Assembly (NCBI GenBank): GCA_000436915.1
Contig: HF994194.1
Location: 58,832-106,610 of the forward strand
Origin: Prevotella sp. CAG:1092
GTDB taxonomy: Bacteria; Bacteroidota; Bacteroidia; Bacteroidales; Bacteroidaceae
Reading direction: 5' to 3'
Length of the DNA: 47,779 bases
Numbering within the stretch: position 1 is the first letter of the stretch; every line of letters begins with the position of its first letter. The translations under genes and the position numbers were made by a program. Under the pieces are notes generated by a model. It was not told the origin of the DNA. It saw nothing but the letters and a program-made list of their open reading frames with translations, and did not search any database. Shown here piece by piece: positions 18,445 to 26,325 of this stretch.

Positions 18445-19137
18445 ATGGTGGCATATAGTCGACGAAGATTATTATTACGTTACGCTCTTGGTAAATTAAT
18501 AAATGGTGATAATAGTGATGGAACGACGGGTATCGGTGGGATAGAAACCGTGTCAGAGAAGAATTATAATCCTTCATTACAAGTACCTGGCACTACGGTA
18601 AATTATGTGAATGAAAACGGTAGTCCGAAGGTCACTAAGGATTCAAATGGTAAAATTACTCATTTTGAATACACAAATACTGCGGAATTCTCGAAAGACT
18701 CTACTTCGATGAATACGGGCATATTACCATTCGACGGATCCGATTTTACTTTACATTTAAAAGCTATTTTTCCGGGAAATAGGCAAGACAATAACTTTAG
18801 TACCATTCAAGGTAATTTTCCAACAATATTATCAGCGATGTGTGAACCGAGCAAAGGTAATTATAAAGGATTTCTTGTTCGTTATGAAGGATTGTGGGTT
18901 TTGAAATTTGTCAGGGATTCAAGTAAGACTAACCTTACGACAAAAAATGATACTTTTGAACTCGATATAATATATCAATCAAAACATTTTAAAATTATTA
19001 ACGATGGAAAAGTCCAGACCGAATATGACGAGGATTTTATGAATTCCGAATTAACTGTCTACTTGGGGTCTGATGGTATATCGACGAATCGAAGAGCAAA
19101 ATGTACGATATTAGAATTCTCGATGACGAAATTATAA
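18445..19137 (+). CDS. Tail-associated lectin/LamG-like protein
   Basis: This 230-aa protein has a short basic N-terminus, a linker with Gly/Thr, and a beta-rich domain (about 75-230). Motifs such as DFTLHLKAIF and YKGFLVRYEGLWVLKFV fit concanavalin/LamG-like jelly rolls. It follows the tail-type gene at 17941 and probably helps host recognition. The fold assignment is from pattern only. Confidence 0.55.
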   Translation: MVAYSRRRLLLRYALGKLINGDNSDGTTGIGGIETVSEKNYNPSLQVPGTTVNYVNENGSPKVTKDSNGKITHFEYTNTAEFSKDSTSMNTGILPFDGSDFTLHLKAIFPGNRQDNNFSTIQGNFPTILSAMCEPSKGNYKGFLVRYEGLWVLKFVRDSSKTNLTTKNDTFELDIIYQSKHFKIINDGKVQTEYDEDFMNSELTVYLGSDGISTNRRAKCTILEFSMTKL

Positions 19138-19142
19138 ATTTT

Positions 19143-19898
19143 ATGAAAATATTCACAGAAAGAGGTTATACAATATATAATGATGATTGTATCAAAGTGA
19201 TGCACCAACTAATAACTCAAGGAGTCAAAGTTGATGCCGTTATTTGTGACCCTCCTTATGGAAAAACAGTATTACATTGGGATAACGTTATACCTTTTGA
19301 CGAAATGTGGAAATGTCTTAAGAAATTAGTTAAGCCCAAAGGCAATATAATTCTGTTCGGTACTGGGATGTTCGCTTACAAACTAGCACTGTCGAACGAG
19401 AAATTATTTCGCTATGAAATGGTATGGAAGAAATCAAAATGCGGTTCCCCTTTAACGGCAAAATATATGCCATTAAAAAAGCACGAGAACATTTTAGTGT
19501 TCGGTGAGTCAGCATCATATTACGAACCGCAAATGCGAGAAGGTAAACCATATAAAAGAAGATTCACTCTAAGCAAGAAGAATAATCTTGGATATGGAAT
19601 ACAAGGGGTCGTAACTGACAATAAAGGAACTCGTCATCCGACAACGATACTGGATTATCCGCAGAAATGGAGAAGACAAGACCAACTACATCCGACACAG
19701 AAACCCGTTGAATTAATGGAATTCTTAGTTAAGTCTTATTGCCCTGAAGATGGCATTATTCTTGACTTTTGTATGGGAAGCGGTAGTACCGGTGTCGCTT
19801 GCATTAAGAACAATCGTAAGTTTATTGGCGTCGAGATTAACAAAGAATATTTTGATATAGCTGAGAAAAGATTAGAAAAGACATATGCAGAAAACTGA
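19143..19898 (+). CDS. DNA N6-adenine or N4-cytosine methyltransferase (beta class)
   Basis: I prefer the ATG at 19143, 5 nt after the previous stop, over an overlapping ATG at 19101. The 251-aa protein has catalytic DPPYG near residue 35 before the SAM-binding FCMGSGSTG near 205, which is the beta-class order (PF01555 family). LHPTQKPVELM is the usual segment before the SAM motif. It would methylate DNA, probably to protect phage DNA from restriction. Its end overlaps clpP by 14 nt. Confidence 0.9.
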   Translation: MKIFTERGYTIYNDDCIKVMHQLITQGVKVDAVICDPPYGKTVLHWDNVIPFDEMWKCLKKLVKPKGNIILFGTGMFAYKLALSNEKLFRYEMVWKKSKCGSPLTAKYMPLKKHENILVFGESASYYEPQMREGKPYKRRFTLSKKNNLGYGIQGVVTDNKGTRHPTTILDYPQKWRRQDQLHPTQKPVELMEFLVKSYCPEDGIILDFCMGSGSTGVACIKNNRKFIGVEINKEYFDIAEKRLEKTYAEN

Positions 19899-20571
19899 TT
19901 TTGATAAATTTGCCTTAAGTAACGGTATTAATTCATTTACACTTGGTCAGTACAAGAATACCATCGAGAATAATGGTGGATATATTAATCCGACTGTAAT
20001 AGAAGAAAGGACATTAAACTGTACGTCGATGGACGTATTTTCAAGACTTATGATGGATAGGGTATTATTTCTTGGAACTGAGATAGATTCTACAGTATCG
20101 AATATATTGTCGGCACAGTTGCTATGGCTTGAAAATCAAGGTGATAGTGATATTACGATGCAGATTTCGAGTCCTGGCGGTAGTATCTATGACGGTTATA
20201 AAATTCTCGATACTATGAAATTTATTGAATGTGACATTTCGACAATTTGTATGGGAATGGTGGCATCTATGGCGACAATAATTGCCAGTAGCGGTACAAA
20301 AGGCAAACGTTTTATCCTTCCTCATTCGAGATTTCTTATTCATCAGCCGATGTCAGGTATCAGTCCTGGTACCCAGAGTTCTGACATACAGATACATGCT
20401 CGTGAAATCGAAACTTTAAAGACGGAGTTAACACAGATATTGGTAGATAACACATATGGTAAAGTTACATATGAAGAAATGGAGAAGATGTGTGATCGTG
20501 ACACGATTTTGACGGCATCCCAGACACTTGAAAAAGGCTTTGTTGACAAAATAATCGACAAACGTAAATAA
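19885..20571 (+). CDS. clpP: ClpP-like serine protease
   Basis: This 228-aa protein has the complete ClpP catalytic set: Ser128 in GMVASMA, His153 in FLIHQP and an Asp near 204-206 in CDRDTI. SSPGGSIYDG near 95 forms the oxyanion region. About 45 extra N-terminal residues precede the core. In phages ClpP-like proteins act either as head-maturation proteases or as regulatory partners of AAA+ unfoldases. A phage AAA+ protein lies at 38194, which could partner it. Confidence 0.9.
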   Translation: MQKTDFDKFALSNGINSFTLGQYKNTIENNGGYINPTVIEERTLNCTSMDVFSRLMMDRVLFLGTEIDSTVSNILSAQLLWLENQGDSDITMQISSPGGSIYDGYKILDTMKFIECDISTICMGMVASMATIIASSGTKGKRFILPHSRFLIHQPMSGISPGTQSSDIQIHAREIETLKTELTQILVDNTYGKVTYEEMEKMCDRDTILTASQTLEKGFVDKIIDKRK

Positions 20572-20572
20572 T

Positions 20573-20734
20573 ATGGAAAATATAAGGAAAAAAACTGAAG
20601 AATTATTTAATTCTTTAAAGAGAGGAGAATCATTTTCGAAAGAGATGCAAGAGGAAGTTCGACGTACCCTTGAAGATTTGAAAAAACAATACATTGAATA
20701 CCATCAGAAAAATAAAAGGCCTACGAATTCGTAG
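20573..20734 (+). CDS. Small helical hypothetical protein (53 aa)
   Basis: ATG 1 nt after the clpP stop opens MENIRKKTEELFNSLKRGES, a charged helical protein ending QKNKRPTNS. The stop lies inside a terminator palindrome. Tight coupling to clpP suggests a real gene, perhaps accessory to it. Confidence 0.6.
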   Translation: MENIRKKTEELFNSLKRGESFSKEMQEEVRRTLEDLKKQYIEYHQKNKRPTNS

Positions 20735-20743
20735 GTCTTTTTT
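20717..20743. terminator. Terminator, perfect palindrome
   Basis: CCTACGAATTCGTAGG (20720-20735) flanked by AAAGG and TCTTTTTT terminates the clpP unit and perhaps the convergent unit. Confidence 0.8.
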
Positions 20744-20748
20744 CATTA

Positions 20749-20877
20749 TTACCTCATTGCTCTCCGAATAATTCTTTTACCAACCGAACCACTTGTTGAT
20801 GAAACCGACGTATTTGGCATCTTCACTATCTTTTTCGGTTGGCTTTGTAATTTTTTTTTACTGCAATTACATCCCAT
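20749..20877 (-). CDS. Small Cys-containing basic protein (42 aa)
   Basis: This minus-strand ORF starts MGCNCSKKKLQSQPKKIVK and ends RIIRRAMR. The MGCNC-KKK start is recurrent in small Bacteroides-phage proteins. The Cys pair could bind metal. It lies directly after the 20899-21315 gene on the same strand. Confidence 0.5.
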   Translation of the reverse strand: MGCNCSKKKLQSQPKKIVKMPNTSVSSTSGSVGKRIIRRAMR

Positions 20878-20898
20878 GTTATTTAACTATTAAATTTT

Positions 20899-21315
20899 TT
20901 ATTGTTTTTTCATCCGATAATTGGATACTTTATCAAAGGTTGCAAGGAACACGTTCTTACTCATGTCTTTTTTGAAATCATCAATAAGGGATACAACGCC
21001 TGATAATTTTTCTTTTTTCACACAGGTTTCACGAATCATTTCTGCAATATCAACAACACTTTGGCATAGTTTACCTAGATCATTAGTAACCGGAATGTCA
21101 TGTTTAATTGACATATCATTAAATTTCGGCTTGCCGTAGAAACCAAAAGTACTTTCAGCAAGTTCATCTGTAAAATCGATGATATTATCCCTAATTTTGT
21201 CGGCTAATTCGTGTTCATGATTGCTATCAGTCGAGTAATGTATCATTTTACAATTATCTGCGTACAGATATAGACGGAAGATACTGTCACATAAGACTTT
21301 GAAATCCATATACAA
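20899..21315 (-). CDS. Ferritin/Dps-like helical protein
   Basis: This 138-aa all-helical protein has the spaced pattern KMIHYSTDSNHEHELADK then IDFTDELAESTFGF, resembling Dps/ferritin-like (DUF5856-type) phage proteins with His/Asp/Glu metal positions. Function in phage is unknown; iron or DNA protection is one possibility. The match is weak to moderate. Confidence 0.5.
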   Translation of the reverse strand: MYMDFKVLCDSIFRLYLYADNCKMIHYSTDSNHEHELADKIRDNIIDFTDELAESTFGFYGKPKFNDMSIKHDIPVTNDLGKLCQSVVDIAEMIRETCVKKEKLSGVVSLIDDFKKDMSKNVFLATFDKVSNYRMKKQ

Positions 21316-21352
21316 ACGATTAATATTCTATAATAAATAGTCTAAAAATACA

Positions 21353-21380
21353 TTGTTTAGCTTAAATTGTAGTATATTTG
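21353..21380 (+). promoter_or_regulatory. Putative promoter for the PI-PLC-like gene
   Basis: ATTG at 21352-21355 and TATATTTG at 21373-21380, 17 nt apart, precede the start at 21405. Confidence 0.55.
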
Positions 21381-21404
21381 TAGCAAAATATAATTTTTTG
21401 CATT

Positions 21405-22022
21405 ATGAAAATTGGTTCACACAACTCGTTAACTTATAAACCGACCGTATGGTATCAGAGACTATTACATTTCACAGCAAAATGTCAAACAGTCGATTAT
21501 AAGAAACAATACGAGGAATACGGTGTCAGATTATTCGACTTAAGAATATGGTTTAATGACGATTTTAAAATCGAAGTTCGTCATGGCATCATTAAGTTTA
21601 AAATGGATAATAATGAAATTAAAGATTTCTTAAAATATCTCAACAATAAAGGAGATTGCTATCTTAGGGTAATTTTCGAAGAAACAAATATAAACAAAAT
21701 ACAGACTGATATCGAATATAAAGAACATCTATTTAAAGAATGGTGTAATGAAGTCGAGACTACGTACAAGGATATAAAATTCTTCGGCGGTAATCGAAAA
21801 TACGATTGGTATAGATTATTTACCTTCGGTAATAAAGACGAGGAATTAATTGATCTATATTCATCGACAACATCATTATTTAATTCGGATAATAAATTTT
21901 TGCGAATTATAGATGATTTATGTCCGTGGTTATATGCAAGGTTACATAACGAGAAAAACTTTCAGAAATATAAAAACGAAGATAAAAAATGGCTATTTAT
22001 CGACTTTGTTAACATAAAGTGA
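21405..22022 (+). CDS. PI-PLC-like phosphodiesterase
   Basis: This 205-aa protein matches the phosphatidylinositol phospholipase C X-domain start: KIGSHNSLTY (first catalytic His at residue 5), YGVRLFDLRI (about 45) and EVRHGIIKF (second catalytic His near 66). It has no signal peptide, so it would act inside the cell or on release. Possible roles are membrane-lipid damage or cleavage of a phosphodiester signal. The unit ends at the adjoining IS605-type element. Confidence 0.75.
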   Translation: MKIGSHNSLTYKPTVWYQRLLHFTAKCQTVDYKKQYEEYGVRLFDLRIWFNDDFKIEVRHGIIKFKMDNNEIKDFLKYLNNKGDCYLRVIFEETNINKIQTDIEYKEHLFKEWCNEVETTYKDIKFFGGNRKYDWYRLFTFGNKDEELIDLYSSTTSLFNSDNKFLRIIDDLCPWLYARLHNEKNFQKYKNEDKKWLFIDFVNIK

Positions 22023-22039
22023 CAAGAATGAGTCAATTA

Positions 22040-22062
22040 CCCACAAGCTGAAGACTTGTGGG
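22040..22062. repeat. Subterminal palindrome, element end
   Basis: An 8-bp stem with loop CTGAAGA lies downstream of the tnpB stop on the minus strand. It probably belongs to the element end and the omega-RNA region. Confidence 0.7.
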
Positions 22063-22074
22063 CTTGCCACGAAG

Positions 22075-23220
22075 TCAATGGACTACGGACGATTGAGTGA
22101 TTGACGACACCCTGCCGCTTAGGGGCAGCTCGCTGCTCGAAAACGGGTGTTTGCCTCGTTTGGCGATATTAACCGCCGCATTCCAATCAGCATCGAACAC
22201 GATACCGTCCGAACAGTAATAACGACAACCCTGACGTTTACCGTCACGTTTGCCCGTCCTACTGTCAGTCTGACTTGTATATGCGGGAGAAACTGATTCC
22301 ACTCGTCTGCCGACAAGCGTTGCCTTCATGGTTAAGCGTTCTTTGAATTCATAAAACGGAACTTGTGACATCACATTGTTATGTCTTGTCCTCTTGAAAC
22401 CGTCAGAAGTCCTTGAGGTGCGATCCTTTATCTTCGTCAGGTCTTCCAAGACGAGGACGCTCGCCTTCGTACTGCCGAGCAGTGCGTCGGTCGCCCTCTC
22501 GACCATATCCTTCGACAGGTTGCGTTCCTTTCTCCTTACCTTGTGGAGGTGGCGTTTCGCTGAACGTGTGCCTTTGGATTGGAGACAACGCTTGAGATAA
22601 CGCAGTTTCCTCCTCCGTTTGAGGTATGCCTTGTCGATGAAGGATTTCCCCTCGGAAGTAACGAATAACCGTTTCATTCCAAGGTCTACACCAATGGAAT
22701 TGTCGTCGTTGCAGGGTAACGATGGGATTTCGAACGGCGTGGCGAGGAACAGTCTTCCGTCCCTAGCGAAAATCGTCGGGTCGGCGGTCGTGCAGTTGTC
22801 GAACAGTTCACGTACCTTGTCATAGAGTCTGAATGTGCATTTCTCACGGTGTCCACGTTTGCCGTTGGAAAGCGAGATTCCTTCTTTTGTGAGGTTGCTG
22901 TACAGTCGTTTGTCCAACTGCAAGGATAGTGATTTTTTCAACGGCACGGAGTCGCGCTTATTCGCCTTGATTGCCCGTAACATTGCGAGTACGTTTTTCT
23001 GTACTCTTATTATCCCTTGCGAAGGGATGATAGGGAATTGTTTACGTAACGTGTCGTAGCACGTTTGGTGTACGGGTACGAGTTGCAGACGTATGTCATT
23101 CGACGTGACGAGTTGTGCGCACGTGTTGAATGCGTCCCTTGTCTGAGCCAAGAGGCTCATCCAATGGCTGCGTGTCGTGTCGCTCATTATCAGCTCGATG
23201 TTATACGTCTTATATGTCAT
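22075..23220 (-). CDS. tnpB: TnpB-family protein with degenerate zinc finger
   Basis: This 381-aa TnpB homologue has RuvC residues D179 (GVDLGMKR), E259 (LVLEDLTK) and an Asp in FDADWNAAVN near 343. The zinc finger is unusual: the first CxxC pair is absent (YTSQTDSRTGKRDGK) and only C332 and C336 remain. Its use of G/C-ending codons differs from all neighbours. It could be an active divergent TnpB or a repurposed derivative. Confidence 0.85.
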   Translation of the reverse strand: MTYKTYNIELIMSDTTRSHWMSLLAQTRDAFNTCAQLVTSNDIRLQLVPVHQTCYDTLRKQFPIIPSQGIIRVQKNVLAMLRAIKANKRDSVPLKKSLSLQLDKRLYSNLTKEGISLSNGKRGHREKCTFRLYDKVRELFDNCTTADPTIFARDGRLFLATPFEIPSLPCNDDNSIGVDLGMKRLFVTSEGKSFIDKAYLKRRRKLRYLKRCLQSKGTRSAKRHLHKVRRKERNLSKDMVERATDALLGSTKASVLVLEDLTKIKDRTSRTSDGFKRTRHNNVMSQVPFYEFKERLTMKATLVGRRVESVSPAYTSQTDSRTGKRDGKRQGCRYYCSDGIVFDADWNAAVNIAKRGKHPFSSSELPLSGRVSSITQSSVVH

Positions 23221-23336
23221 AATTCCGTCGTATTGTTAATTCATTAGGTGAATTACCTATATATAAATAGTAGATAATATTAAAAAGTAACAAATTTAAG
23301 TGAATAATTATAATAAAAATGGAGGGTATGATTCCT

Positions 23337-23359
23337 CCACGAGGCTGAAGACCTCGTGG
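23337..23359. repeat. Subterminal palindrome, other element end
   Basis: An 8-bp stem with the same CTGAAGA loop as the distal end. A second small hairpin GGAGG / CCTCC lies just before it (23321-23338). Confidence 0.7.
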
Positions 23360-23412
23360 TTTCCTCACACAAAAAATTATGAAATTTTAATTTAATATCA
23401 CGAAATAGGTAG

Positions 23413-23628
23413 AATCTTGTTAAATTATTTAATTGGTTAAATAACATTAATTGTAAATGGGCTTTATCATATGATGGCAAAAGTGGTAATGAGGATAATA
23501 CTTTTGAAGTACCAAAACATTTATATGATGAACATTATTATCTTTCAAGTGGAAACAGTTCTTTTAAAAGACTAAAAGAAACAGATAAAAATGCAATAGT
23601 TTATGAGAGCCTATATATAAAAAACTAA
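23413..23628 (+). pseudogene. C-terminal fragment of a Dam-type (D12) DNA methyltransferase
   Basis: An open frame without start encodes KWALSYDGKSG ... EVPKHLYDEHYYLSSGNSSF and ends IVYESLYIKN. This is the typical end of D12-class adenine methyltransferases. The catalytic DPPY part is missing and the TnpB element lies immediately upstream. The gene was probably cut by that element or its excision. Translation would require an unseen start. Confidence 0.75.
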
Positions 23629-23640
23629 AATCAGATTTTT

Positions 23641-24003
23641 ATGGATAATTTAATACCTAATAGTGGAGCTTTTTTTACAGAAAACAATTATGAAAACGAA
23701 ATATCTAATTATGTTAGTCAACAGTTCTTCAGATGTGTGAGACCATTTCTTAGCTGGATGAAAAAAGGTGAAACATATTGGTTTGAATATCACAATGATG
23801 GAGAATATGAGGTAAGGAGTGATAATAATCTTGGCCAAAAGTTTGAAATGACAACGCATCAACTTCTTGGTAATTTTTATCCTGTTGAATGTGAAACAGA
23901 TATATGTGCTGCAATGGATTATGCATATTGGCTCGGTGAACTTGGCTTCCATCACAGCTATATTGAAGAAATTTCCATTGAAATTATGAAACACAAACAA
24001 TAA
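23641..24003 (+). CDS. Hypothetical protein
   Basis: This 120-aa acidic protein is rich in aromatics (GETYWFEYHNDGEYEV; MDYAYWLGELGFHHSYIE). No family is recognised. It starts the region of CpG-poor codon use that extends to about 27.4 kb. Confidence 0.6.
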   Translation: MDNLIPNSGAFFTENNYENEISNYVSQQFFRCVRPFLSWMKKGETYWFEYHNDGEYEVRSDNNLGQKFEMTTHQLLGNFYPVECETDICAAMDYAYWLGELGFHHSYIEEISIEIMKHKQ

Positions 24004-24023
24004 CAAAAAAAAAAAGAAAAATT

Positions 24024-24977
24024 ATGAAAATCGTCTTTGATACTGAAAAGAATACAGTAAAAGTTGGAAGTAAAACTTTTGGTGTTGATATGCCCATTGA
24101 AAAACAAAATAATATATTATCATCTTTTAATGATTTTATAAAAAAGAACACTTCTTTGAATGATTTTAATCGTTATGAGGAAGATTCAATGTGGATGTCA
24201 TATCGTTATTGTATAGGAAGGCATACAATAGCGTCACATATGAGAGCAGGTGATATTGGAACACATTGTTATGGACGAATGAGTGAAGAACGTTCTATTT
24301 TTACGGCATATGATATTAATAGAGAAATTGAAGAGAAGTTGCAGTTTGGAAATGGACCAGAATGGTATTTTCCTGTTACATCAATGAATAGGATTTATAC
24401 AAGTGCAATAGACATATTCTGTCAGTTTATTGAAGATTATGATATTAAATCAAAAGAAGACTATCTTAAATACTATAAAATTGACGTTATTCTTACAGAT
24501 AATGAACGTGGCTATAAAATTGAAACAACAACTTGGAAAGAAAAGATTTCATCAATGATTTCAACATTTCATGAAATATACGGAGATGATATAGAGGAAT
24601 ATAGTGTTGAAAGTATTATAGAATGGATAAAAGAGAAGAAGAAACAAAATATTGATGATGTAGATTCTCGAATCAGATGGATTATTCGCACTTACCCAAA
24701 TCCTGATTATTTTTATTTTCATGATGTTGATGATTTATTTGTATGGAACGATTTAGTACATTTGTTTGATTTGGAACATCATCATAAATCGGTATTGGCA
24801 AACGGTGAAGAGGTTGAATGGTATTGGACATATACAAATGATAGCGAACAAAGAGAAGACGGGTGTTGGTATCGTAAGGAAGTAGGTTATAAGAAAATCA
24901 GAGTACCTGTTAATGCAAAAATCGGAAGTGTAACAACATGGATACCTGACGAATCAATAATAAAGGATTTATATTAA
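24024..24977 (+). CDS. Hypothetical protein
   Basis: This 317-aa soluble protein is unrecognised. It contains a His/Arg-rich segment (SYRYCIGRHTIASHMRAGD), an acidic middle, and a Trp-rich segment (EEVEWYWTYTNDS). It belongs to the same transcription direction and codon-use block as its neighbour and is probably accessory. Confidence 0.6.
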   Translation: MKIVFDTEKNTVKVGSKTFGVDMPIEKQNNILSSFNDFIKKNTSLNDFNRYEEDSMWMSYRYCIGRHTIASHMRAGDIGTHCYGRMSEERSIFTAYDINREIEEKLQFGNGPEWYFPVTSMNRIYTSAIDIFCQFIEDYDIKSKEDYLKYYKIDVILTDNERGYKIETTTWKEKISSMISTFHEIYGDDIEEYSVESIIEWIKEKKKQNIDDVDSRIRWIIRTYPNPDYFYFHDVDDLFVWNDLVHLFDLEHHHKSVLANGEEVEWYWTYTNDSEQREDGCWYRKEVGYKKIRVPVNAKIGSVTTWIPDESIIKDLY

Positions 24978-25008
24978 AACGCTATTTTAACAATTATTAA
25001 CAAAAATA

Positions 25009-25040
25009 TTTGGTTATTTAAAAAATAAGTATTATATTTA
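25009..25040 (+). promoter_or_regulatory. Bacteroidetes-type promoter
   Basis: TTTGG at 25009 and TATATTTA at 25033-25040 have exactly 20 nt between TTTG and TA, as in the other strong promoters here. It precedes the methyltransferase start at 25097. Confidence 0.65.
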
Positions 25041-25096
25041 CAGACGAATAAGAAATTCTTTTAATAATAAAAATTTTGAAAAAAAAATAACAGTAA

Positions 25097-25900
25097 ATGA
25101 AAATAAATCTTGATAAATATTATACATCTGTTAAACTTGCTAATTACTGTTATGATAAAGTGATTGAATTAATTGGTGAAGAAAACATAAGCGACATTGT
25201 TGAACCTTCTGTCGGAAACGGTGCTTTTTTCAACCATCCAATTACCAAAATGAAACCCATTGTTGGCATTGATATAGAACCAGAGATATATGATGAAAAA
25301 GTGATCACATATGATTGGCTTGAATATCCGATTGAGTATAAGTCCGGAAGACTTATAATCGGCAATCCGCCATACGGAAGTAGGATGAATTTAGCACAAA
25401 AATTTTTCAAGAAATCAGTCAGTGTCTGTGACTATATTGCCTTTATACTTCCAATAAGCCAATTGAACAATACATAATCATTGTATGAGTTTGACCTAAT
25501 ACATAGTGAAGACCTTGGAGTTCTTAAATACAGTGATGTATCATTACATTGTTGTTTCAATGTATACAGAAGACCGTCATCTGGAAAGTTGAACAAAAGA
25601 CAAAATAACAAGTTGCCTTTCATTAAGATTAAAAGGAATGATAGTAAGGGATATGAAGATTTTGCATATGATTTAAGGATGTGTGCTTGGGGAGATGGAA
25701 CATGTGGTAAGATATTGACCGAAACAGAACATTATTCGGCGGAATACAAGATAAAGGTTGATGATAATCATCCGTTACACAACGAAATCGTACAATACCT
25801 CAATAATTTCAATTGGAGAGATTATTTGAAGTGTATTGCAATGAGGAAGATACTGCAATTTCACATTATTAATATACTAAAGGATAGGTTTAATTTTTAA
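25097..25900 (+). pseudogene. N6-adenine methyltransferase interrupted by in-frame TAA
   Basis: One frame runs from 25097 to 25900 with a single TAA at 25475-25477. The first half has the SAM motif EPSVGNGAFF near residue 37 and catalytic IGNPPYGS near 93. The second half (SLYEFDLIHSEDLGVLKYSD) continues the same frame with no start codon beyond a TTG. The order (SAM motif then NPPY) is gamma class. The stop is probably a nonsense mutation; readthrough is a remote option. Confidence 0.8.
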
Positions 25901-25912
25901 ATTTTACAAATA

Positions 25913-26107
25913 ATGGAAAAGACATTTGATGGAAACAACGTAGAAATCAAGGTTGGTGATAAAGTGATTTGGTATGACCCTGCAATTGATGCAAGGGATT
26001 TAAGCAGGGTTTGGACCATTGATAAAATTACGGATGAAATTGTCTATATATCAGATGATTTTAGTGAATCAGAGGTATTTGCAAATGAATTATTAAAGAA
26101 ACATTAG
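25913..26107 (+). CDS. Small KOW/SH3-like hypothetical protein
   Basis: This 64-aa protein, MEKTFDGNNVEIKVGDKVIW, contains beta strands with the VGDKVIWYDP pattern of small SH3-like barrels. Function unknown. It is the last gene before the Ro60 promoter. Confidence 0.55.
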   Translation: MEKTFDGNNVEIKVGDKVIWYDPAIDARDLSRVWTIDKITDEIVYISDDFSESEVFANELLKKH

Positions 26108-26134
26108 AATTTTGACAATTTTTAACAAAATAAA

Positions 26135-26166
26135 TTTGGTATCTTCAAAATTTTGACGTACCTTTG
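26135..26166 (+). promoter_or_regulatory. Strong Bacteroidetes-type promoter for the RNA element and Ro60
   Basis: TTTGG (26135) and TACCTTTG (26159-26166) are 20 nt apart, a good match to the -33/-7 consensus. Transcription should start near 26172, only a few nt before the structured RNA at 26178. Confidence 0.85.
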
Positions 26167-26177
26167 CAAACGAAAAC

Positions 26178-26265
26178 AAATCAGTAGTGGTTTCAGACTT
26201 ACTTCGAAAATGATAAGAATAGGTTAGGTTAGTTAGATTACAGTCTGAATGTTTTTCTCTGATTT
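26178..26265 (+). ncRNA. TTACTTCG-family structured RNA, copy upstream of Ro60
   Basis: P1 is AAATCAG / CTGATTT (26178-26184 / 26259-26265), the internal strand is TAGTGGT, P2 is TTCAGAC / GTCTGAA (26192-26198 / 26243-26249), followed by TTACTTCG (26199-26206), a 36-nt insert and the 3' internal strand TGTTTTTCT. All pairs are Watson-Crick. It lies right after the predicted transcription start and 60 nt before the Ro60 ATG. Six more copies occur in the tRNA region. I infer a Y-like RNA for the adjacent Ro60. Confidence 0.8.
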
Positions 26266-26325
26266 TTAATTTCAAACGAGAGTTAGTAAACTTCTTTTAA
26301 TAATAACAATTAAATAGTGTGAGTT

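Larger units (their letters stand above)
22031..23369 (-). mobile_element. IS605-type TnpB element, GC-richer than surroundings
   Basis: A tnpB gene is bracketed by two palindromes with the same 7-nt loop CTGAAGA: CCCACAAG / CTTGTGGG at 22040-22062 and CCACGAGG / CCTCGTGG at 23337-23359. Subterminal hairpins are typical of IS200/IS605. No TnpA is present. GC content is clearly above the neighbours, indicating recent entry. Its right flank is a truncated methyltransferase. The ends are approximate. Confidence 0.75.

Noticed and set aside
22376..23247. Several long ORFs opposite the GC-rich tnpB
   Set aside because: They are antisense shadows produced by the high GC content of tnpB; only the minus-strand frame carries RuvC motifs.
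26178..26265. Direct match to vertebrate or Deinococcus Y RNA consensus
   Set aside because: The known bulged-helix sequence of vertebrate Y RNAs is not present. Y-like is proposed only from context and architecture.
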